Below are positions 59,367-64,000 of a stretch of DNA of 64,000 bases, piece after piece; positions within the stretch are counted from its first letter, which is position 1, and every line of letters starts with the position of its first letter. The DNA is from a virus, in the IMG/VR virus record IMGVR_UViG_3300025636_000001, positions 52,878 through 116,877 of that record; one strand, 5' to 3'. Under the pieces are notes generated by a model, which was not told the DNA's origin, ran no database searches, and was given only the letters and a program-made list of their open reading frames with translations. The position numbers and the translations under genes are program-made.

Positions 59367-59601
59367 AAGATTTGGTATAGTTAATCAAGAAGTTTTAAAA
59401 GATCCTGAATTAAGTCTTCAAGCTAAAGGTTTATATAGTTTTCTATGTACATATGCAGATAAAAATAGAGAGTGTTTTCCATCAAGGAACACTATAGCAG
59501 ATCACTGCAATATATCTGTAACATATGTTGGAATACTAATTAAACAGTTAAAAAAAGCTGGATATTTAAAAAGGGATGGTAGAATAATAACATTAAAATA
59601 A
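59353..59601 (+). CDS. Winged helix-turn-helix (HTH_36-like) protein, 82 aa
   Basis: Starting at the ATG at 59353 (MSNIKRFGIVNQEVLKDPEL), the product has the replication-initiator-like wHTH pattern: LSLQAKGLYSFLCTYADKNR, CFPSRNTIADHCNISVTYVG and LIKQLKKAGYLKRDGR. Such domains start phage replisome organiser or repressor proteins. Here it ends after the wing, so it is a stand-alone DNA-binding module. Confidence 0.82.
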   Translation: MSNIKRFGIVNQEVLKDPELSLQAKGLYSFLCTYADKNRECFPSRNTIADHCNISVTYVGILIKQLKKAGYLKRDGRIITLK

Positions 59602-59689
59602 TATACTTAGCTATATACTGCTAATTATATTTAGAATTGAGACCTTAAGATGGCTATTATATTTTCACAATATAATTAATATATCTAAA

Positions 59690-59709
59690 TTTACAACAAT
59701 AGTTGTAAA
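59690..59709 (+). promoter_or_regulatory. Perfect hairpin directly before the 93-aa gene
   Basis: TTTACAAC pairs with GTTGTAAA around AATA, ending 4 bases before the ATG at 59714. In the mRNA it would cover the ribosome-binding area. Confidence 0.55.
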
Positions 59710-59713
59710 TAAA

Positions 59714-59995
59714 ATGATATATCAATTACCAAACGGACGTATAATAGAAATTTCTGTAGAGCAGTATTTAGAATTAACTGACACAGATATTAAAGATCTT
59801 AATGGGCTTAGCTCGTCATACAGTCTTGAATGTAATAATCCATTTTATAATTTATTTGCAGGATCAAAAGTACAACAAAAAATAGGAGAAGAATTGGAAT
59901 CAGATGATGAATTTGAACCAGATCTCTTTGATGTTATAACAACTGATCCAAATGATAGATTATCAGATGATTATTTTCATTCAGATGACATATAA
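59714..59995 (+). CDS. Acidic protein, 93 aa
   Basis: MIYQLPNGRIIEISVEQYLE starts a protein with strongly acidic second half (ESDDEFEPDLFDVITTDPND). The first 35 residues fit a short beta hairpin plus helix. No family recognised; an inhibitor or DNA-mimic role would fit the charge, without proof. Confidence 0.72.
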   Translation: MIYQLPNGRIIEISVEQYLELTDTDIKDLNGLSSSYSLECNNPFYNLFAGSKVQQKIGEELESDDEFEPDLFDVITTDPNDRLSDDYFHSDDI

Positions 59996-60019
59996 GTTAA
60001 ACAATTAAATTTTTAAAAA

Positions 60020-60631
60020 ATGCAAAACAAAGTTCAAATTAACCCAGATGAAATGGGTAACGTAATCCGTGTGTCTAAAAATAACTCAGAATTTGGTCAC
60101 GTTAGACTAACACAAGAAAGAGTATCATTTGGTAATACAGGTTGGGTAAACCGTAAACAACTAAGTACATTATTACATGGTAAAGTAGAAGACTTAAGAG
60201 AAATGGGTATTCACAATATGAAAGATTTACCAGGTAAAATTGTAGTGCGTGAATCATTAGAACCATTTAGTTCAACTGATCCTGATCGTGATCTTAAGAT
60301 TGCTGGAGAAACAGGTATTATTTGTTGTCAAGATGGGCAACCTATTTATAGGAAAACAATGTACGTTGCTGATGTAACAGCTGAAGACGTACTTGTAGCA
60401 CACAATAATGGTGATGCAATCCGTGAAGCAAACGGTACTGAATCTAAATTAGCTTCTTTTAATAAGCCACAAACAAATAATGTGACACCATCTGAAGCCT
60501 TTGATATAGAAACAGAAGCAGAAGAAGTTGTATCAGAAGATAATCAAATTGATTTAGAAGATTCAATTGCTGAAGTTAATGCAGAAGCAGAATTAGAAGT
60601 AGTGGAAGATGACACTGCTTTTGAATTATAA
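60020..60631 (+). CDS. Possible single-stranded DNA-binding protein, 203 aa
   Basis: The N-terminal 130 residues are strand-rich (GHVRLTQERVSFGNTGWVNR, PGKIVVRESLEPFSSTDPDR), compatible with an OB-like domain. They are followed by an acidic tail ending EVVEDDTAFEL, recalling the acidic, hydrophobic C-terminus by which SSB proteins recruit partners. No exact family match is known to me. A strong terminator follows, and the leader (TTAAACAATTAAATTTTTAA) is of the AT-rich Bacteroidota type. Confidence 0.68.
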   Translation: MQNKVQINPDEMGNVIRVSKNNSEFGHVRLTQERVSFGNTGWVNRKQLSTLLHGKVEDLREMGIHNMKDLPGKIVVRESLEPFSSTDPDRDLKIAGETGIICCQDGQPIYRKTMYVADVTAEDVLVAHNNGDAIREANGTESKLASFNKPQTNNVTPSEAFDIETEAEEVVSEDNQIDLEDSIAEVNAEAELEVVEDDTAFEL

Positions 60632-60661
60632 TAGTACTTATTAAATAAATCTTTTATTTAG

Positions 60662-60695
60662 GAGGGTTGGTAGAAATACTAACCCTCTTTTTTTA
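60662..60695 (+). terminator. Intrinsic terminator with GAAA loop
   Basis: An 11-bp stem (GAGGGTTGGTA with TACTAACCCTC) and GAAA tetraloop at 60662-60687 is followed by seven T. It ends the operon after the 203-residue gene. Confidence 0.95.
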
Positions 60696-60723
60696 TTACT
60701 CACCTTTATATATACTTTAAAAC

Positions 60724-61236
60724 ATGTTAACAAATGAACAAAAACAGATCCTTAAGCTTGAGAAGCAAATTCAAGAATTACAAGCCCGTAAAGAAAGATA
60801 TGAATACTTAGGAATATTAAGTGAATATCAAATTCAACCTGAGATTATAGCACAAAGGTTAGATTACACAAAACTTAACCCACAACAACACTTTCTATTT
60901 AAGAGAGTGCTACATGGTTTAAATGTTTATAGTCCTGCAGAGCAGGCTAAACTTCACTGGGATAAGAAAAGAAGAATCAAAAAAGTATGGCAGCGTGGAC
61001 AAAGAGAGGTAAATGCTTGGAAACAAGTGATTACAGCTAAGAAAATTCAAACTATTTTTAGTATCTTTACAAACACACAGTTTGGTAGAGATTTAAATTC
61101 CATACCTGTTGATGAGATTGATCCTAATTACATTAATACTGTAAGTTTAAAAGATCTAAATATCAAATATGAAGATTTGATTTTATTTTATATGAAGAAA
61201 GGCTTATTGCCTAAAAACTTTTTAACTGTCAAATGA
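60724..61236 (+). CDS. Conserved helical protein, 170 aa
   Basis: A leading coiled coil (NEQKQILKLEKQIQELQARK) precedes WDKKRRIKKVWQRGQREVNA, a basic helix, and an end KYEDLILFYMKKGLLPKNFL. I recall similar proteins in crAss-like phages without a function. Its stop overlaps the next start by four bases (ATGA). Confidence 0.78.
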   Translation: MLTNEQKQILKLEKQIQELQARKERYEYLGILSEYQIQPEIIAQRLDYTKLNPQQHFLFKRVLHGLNVYSPAEQAKLHWDKKRRIKKVWQRGQREVNAWKQVITAKKIQTIFSIFTNTQFGRDLNSIPVDEIDPNYINTVSLKDLNIKYEDLILFYMKKGLLPKNFLTVK

Positions 61237-61637
61237 TTGAGAAAAAGAAAAAGCTATGCAATAATTGCAATACTGAGCAGTTTATCTGGAAAAATGATAA
61301 AGGTAGCCGGTATTGCAAGAATTGCTGGTATAAATCAAAAGAGAAAGATAGTAAACCACTTCAAAAGAAACCTATTAATAGGAAATCTAAAAAGATGGCT
61401 ATACTTGATTCTGCTTACACTAAACTTAGAAGAAAGTTTATGGAGGAAAATCCAATGTGTCAAGCAGCACTACCAGGCTGTAATCATAATTCAACTGATG
61501 TACATCATAAAAAAGGCAGAGGTGTTAATTACTTAAAAGTCAGCACTTGGTTATCCGTATGTAGGCAATGTCATACATATATAGAAGAGCATCCAAAAGA
61601 AGCTAAAGAATTAGGATTTTCAGAAGATAGATATTAA
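61233..61637 (+). CDS. HNH endonuclease-like protein with Zn ribbon, 134 aa
   Basis: An N-terminal C4 Zn ribbon (CNNC at residues 9-12, CKNC at 28-31) precedes an HNH-type core with MCQAALPGCNHNSTDVHHKK and WLSVCRQCHTYIEEHP; the HH at about 92-93 and the H of CRQCH are likely metal-site residues. Stand-alone phage HNH proteins may be nicking enzymes in replication or packaging. Translation is coupled to the gene before it (ATGA). Confidence 0.8.
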   Translation: MIEKKKKLCNNCNTEQFIWKNDKGSRYCKNCWYKSKEKDSKPLQKKPINRKSKKMAILDSAYTKLRRKFMEENPMCQAALPGCNHNSTDVHHKKGRGVNYLKVSTWLSVCRQCHTYIEEHPKEAKELGFSEDRY

Positions 61638-61647
61638 ACTTAAAAAG

Positions 61648-61953
61648 ATGATACCAGGGGTACAACCTAAATTACTATTAAATTTAGATACAGGAGAACC
61701 TAAATACAGGTTAATTAGAGAAAGAGACAAGCTAGTAAAAGAATCAGCTAGGATATTATGGTTAGAGTGGAATGAGGATGGTACATTCAAAGATAATTTT
61801 GAAGAACCAGCCGTAGGTCGTTCATTAATTATGTCTCCATTCAATGATTTCTTTACTTGGCAGACTACAACAGTAACAGAGATTGTAGAGCAAAGAGAAG
61901 ACTACATAAAGTTTAAGACAGAGAATAGTAACTACGAATTATTTAATATATAA
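61648..61953 (+). CDS. Small conserved protein, 101 aa
   Basis: MIPGVQPKLLLNLDTGEPKY starts a mixed alpha/beta protein with PFNDFFTWQTTTVTEIVEQR near the end. It begins 10 bases after the HNH gene. No family recognised. Confidence 0.72.
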   Translation: MIPGVQPKLLLNLDTGEPKYRLIRERDKLVKESARILWLEWNEDGTFKDNFEEPAVGRSLIMSPFNDFFTWQTTTVTEIVEQREDYIKFKTENSNYELFNI

Positions 61954-61961
61954 AAACAGAT

Positions 61962-62462
61962 ATGATGTGGAAAATTAAAAGATTAATATATAGATTAAAA
62001 CGAGTTATAGAATTCATTCCTGTAATATGGAAAGGGTATGATTTTGATTACGGTTCATCCATAGAACTGTTTAAATATCAGCTAAAACGAACAGCTAAAT
62101 ACTTAGAATCAGATAAAGCTTATACTGTAGAAGCAAAAACAAATGCTACTAGAATATGGACTGCTGTTGAATTGATGGAGAAAGTATATGATGAAGAGTA
62201 TATTACGGAGTATATAGATATCATTGAGAAACTTTATGGTAAAACTCATTATGAATTTGTTGAGTTAGAAGATAAAGATGAAAAAGGTGATCCATTTTAT
62301 GAAATGAAAATATGGAATGATTTCGCAGTAGATGAAACTCATCAGAAAGTAATTGATGAAGTAAGACATCAAATGTTCTTATTAGGTAAAGATAAACAAA
62401 AACGTGCTCATAAGTTACTTTGGGATTATATAGAACACAACATTCAAAATTGGTGGGATTAA
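61962..62462 (+). CDS. Conserved helical protein, 166 aa
   Basis: A basic N-terminus (MMWKIKRLIYRLKRVIEFIP) leads to a mostly helical sequence with AKTNATRIWTAVELMEKVYD and a final aromatic end (IEHNIQNWWD). This resembles a family found in large phages without known function. It begins 8 bases after the 101-residue gene. Confidence 0.75.
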   Translation: MMWKIKRLIYRLKRVIEFIPVIWKGYDFDYGSSIELFKYQLKRTAKYLESDKAYTVEAKTNATRIWTAVELMEKVYDEEYITEYIDIIEKLYGKTHYEFVELEDKDEKGDPFYEMKIWNDFAVDETHQKVIDEVRHQMFLLGKDKQKRAHKLLWDYIEHNIQNWWD

Positions 62463-62464
62463 GT

Positions 62465-62794
62465 ATGTTTGAAAATATATTAAAGGGATTACAAAAAGAT
62501 CTAGTAGGTTTAGATTTTGTTTACAAAAGCAAATACGGTGGTGAAGTAAAAGGAACTGTTAAAGGAGTTTCAATCACACATCAACTTAATGCTGATAAAG
62601 AAACTAATCGAAAAATGTTAGTAGGTTTAAGTAAAAGAACCTCTAAAATACAAATAACTGAAGAGGATGAAATTGAACTAACACCTGATTTTAAATGGTC
62701 TGGTTGGAGTTTTGAAATAATGATTACTTCCGAGAATGGAATTTCATACAATATGAAGAAAGATAACATATATTTTATAAATAAAGATGAATAA
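62465..62794 (+). CDS. Small protein of unknown function, 109 aa
   Basis: The ATG at 62465 (MFENILKGLQKDLVGLDFVY) comes 2 bases after the preceding stop and is preferred to an in-frame start inside that gene. It has beta-rich segments (KYGGEVKGTVKGVSITHQLN, TPDFKWSGWSFEIMITSENG). No family recognised. Confidence 0.75.
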   Translation: MFENILKGLQKDLVGLDFVYKSKYGGEVKGTVKGVSITHQLNADKETNRKMLVGLSKRTSKIQITEEDEIELTPDFKWSGWSFEIMITSENGISYNMKKDNIYFINKDE

Positions 62795-62819
62795 ATGAAA
62801 AATAGTTAAACCCAAATTT

Positions 62820-62975
62820 ATGATGTTCGGTCATATCCATAACAATGAAGATATAATAAATGTAGGTATTAGAAAGGTCTATGGTTTAGATACTATATTC
62901 TCAAACGGTTCTGTGGTTACTGATAGAAAATTTGGTAAATTAACAAGTAACGGAAATATATTCGAATTAGTATAA
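62820..62975 (+). CDS. Small protein, 51 aa
   Basis: This 51-codon ORF reads MMFGHIHNNEDIINVGIRKV and ends FGKLTSNGNIFELV. It fits the gap between the 109- and 97-residue genes in the same direction. Two adjacent ATG codons occur at 62820 and 62823. No family recognised. Confidence 0.6.
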   Translation: MMFGHIHNNEDIINVGIRKVYGLDTIFSNGSVVTDRKFGKLTSNGNIFELV

Positions 62976-63005
62976 TAAAAATAATAACTTATAAAAATAA
63001 TTAAA

Positions 63006-63299
63006 ATGGCAAAATTTAAAGTAATTGATGAGGCGTGTATTAAATACCAAATGACAACCTGGCAAGGTGAAATTGAAATCAATGGAGAAACAATCCTATA
63101 TCGATACTCTGAAGATGATAACGGTGCAGGGTTATATGTATATAATGAAGCAGATGGATGGAACAGAGTTGAAGCAGATGATAACGAAAACTACGCTATA
63201 TTGTATGCTGCTATCGGTGAGTGGGGAAATCCAGAAGAATTTGGAGCAAAGGGTGAAGAAGTTGAAATTGATGATACAATCGTCGAAGATTATATATAA
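63006..63299 (+). CDS. Small acidic protein, 97 aa
   Basis: MAKFKVIDEACIKYQMTTWQ opens a protein with strong beta pattern (GEIEINGETILYRYSEDDNG) and an acidic tail. It has a typical AT-rich leader. It is followed after 3 bases by an HNH gene that lacks its own ATG. No family recognised. Confidence 0.75.
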   Translation: MAKFKVIDEACIKYQMTTWQGEIEINGETILYRYSEDDNGAGLYVYNEADGWNRVEADDNENYAILYAAIGEWGNPEEFGAKGEEVEIDDTIVEDYI

Positions 63300-63302
63300 G
63301 TA

Positions 63303-63821
63303 TTGGAGGAACAAAGTAAAACACTTGTATTAGATTCTAGCCATACACCTCGTGGAATTATAACTAGCCTAAGAGCTTTTACTATAGTTTATAAAGGAAA
63401 TGCAGATGTAGTTCATGAACATAAAGAATCATTTAAACTATGCAATCCAGAACTTATAATAAAAAAGCCTTCTATTATTAGAGTTCCTAAATATGTTTAT
63501 ACTAAGAATCACAAAGTTCCAATGACTAGGAAAAACATATACCGTAGAGATGGAAACACATGTGTTTATTGTGGTGAAAAAATGCACAAGGAATTAACAC
63601 TAGATCATGTAATTCCTAGATGTAGAGGTGGTCAAAATACTTGGGAAAATTTAGTAACAGCCTGTAAAGACTGTAATAACGAAAAGGGTGATATTAGTTT
63701 TGAAGAGTACTGTATTTCAATAGGTAAAGATATAAAATATCCTAAGAAACCACATCATTTAATGTTATTAAGTAATATTAAAGGAACTCCAGAAGAGTGG
63801 AAAATATATTTAAATTATTAA
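63303..63821 (+). CDS. HNH endonuclease, 172 aa
   Basis: The C-terminal half has a classic HNH nuclease site: RRDGNTCVYCGEKMHKELTL, DHVIPRCRGGQNTWENLVTA and CKDCNNEKGD, with two CxxC pairs and the D-H pair. The N-terminal 60 residues (KTLVLDSSHTPRGIITSLRA, FTIVYKGNADVVHEHKESF) match a domain common to free-standing HNH proteins. No ATG precedes the conserved region; the only usable start is TTG at 63303, next to GGAGG. The enzyme probably nicks or cuts DNA. Confidence 0.85.
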   Translation: MEEQSKTLVLDSSHTPRGIITSLRAFTIVYKGNADVVHEHKESFKLCNPELIIKKPSIIRVPKYVYTKNHKVPMTRKNIYRRDGNTCVYCGEKMHKELTLDHVIPRCRGGQNTWENLVTACKDCNNEKGDISFEEYCISIGKDIKYPKKPHHLMLLSNIKGTPEEWKIYLNY

Positions 63822-63879
63822 TATTAAATTGAAACAAACGAATTTTAAAACATATAAATACTATTAAATAAATAAAATT

Positions 63880-64000
63880 ATGAAAATATTATACTTTAGT
63901 GCAGCATGGTGTGGACCTTGTAGATCATTAGCTCCAATCATGGAAAGCCTAGCAGATAAAATCGAATATGAAAAGATAGATGTAGATGCAAATCAAGATT
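63880..64000 (+). CDS. Thioredoxin, cut by the right edge
   Basis: MKILYFSAAWCGPCRSLAPI carries the thioredoxin active site WCGPC at residues 10-14, followed by MESLADKIEYEKIDVDANQD, the family's second strand. The gene continues past the window. A phage thioredoxin could reduce ribonucleotide reductase or assist a DNA polymerase. Confidence 0.9.
   Translation, partial: MKILYFSAAWCGPCRSLAPIMESLADKIEYEKIDVDANQD

Noticed and set aside
1-64000. Stop-codon reassignment, as in some crAss-like phages
   Set aside because: Genes read through cleanly with the standard code, and TAA, TAG and TGA all appear as plausible terminal stops at tight gene junctions.
1-64000. Integrase, transposase or attachment site
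   Set aside because: No such protein motif or flanking repeat was found in this window.

Overview
The window is part of a tailed double-stranded DNA phage genome that looks crAss-like (order Crassvirales), probably infecting a Bacteroidota host. The evidence is the gene order and recognisable families: a large terminase, portal, acidic head protein and major capsid protein in a row; several small ring/neck-type tail proteins; a 1680-residue muzzle/tail-tube protein whose N-terminus carries the 'NNSVDGDLAVLGNEPAN' signature; three or four very large virion/cargo proteins behind it; and an IHF/HU-like protein, a Zn-ribbon protein and a PD-(D/E)XK nuclease beside the terminase. The DNA is AT-rich, leaders before ATG are AT-rich with few Shine-Dalgarno matches (usual for Bacteroidota), and all genes read through with the standard code.

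Layout. Positions 1-54083 are all on the minus strand. In transcription order (right to left): small accessory genes including a DUF3310 protein (54.1-53.1 kb); a coiled-coil protein, an amidase endolysin, an IHF-like protein, a Zn-ribbon protein and a nuclease (52.9-49.6 kb); a GroES-like co-chaperonin, terminase and portal (49.1-43.8 kb); acidic head protein and major capsid protein (43.7-40.7 kb); small structural and neck genes and an abundant-looking 403-residue protein with its own promoter and terminator (40.6-36.8 kb); tail fibre and adhesin genes including a self-cleaving fibre and a von Willebrand A protein (36.7-26.6 kb); a metallophosphoesterase and ring proteins (26.5-23.1 kb); the muzzle protein; then a 1546-residue multi-enzyme peptidoglycan hydrolase and three further large virion proteins, the last running off the left edge (23.1-1 kb).

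A divergent intergenic region (54084-54454) with strong RNA folds separates this late block from a plus-strand block (54455-64000) of small, mostly unrecognised early-type genes: a duplicated small protein pair with a repeated structured leader, a ParB-like protein, small membrane peptides, a winged-helix protein, an acidic-tailed protein that may bind single-stranded DNA, two HNH proteins and a thioredoxin cut by the right edge.

Transcription signals are unusually readable. A motif (minus strand TTTGTATATTAT) recurs 18-52 bases before seven minus-strand genes, and intrinsic terminators follow the abundant structural genes. Several genes shorter than 60 codons were found by reading the gaps (35999-36124, 40450-40629, 48951-49124, 57775-57891, 57904-58029, 62820-62975). 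No tRNA, CRISPR array, integrase or insertion sequence was seen.
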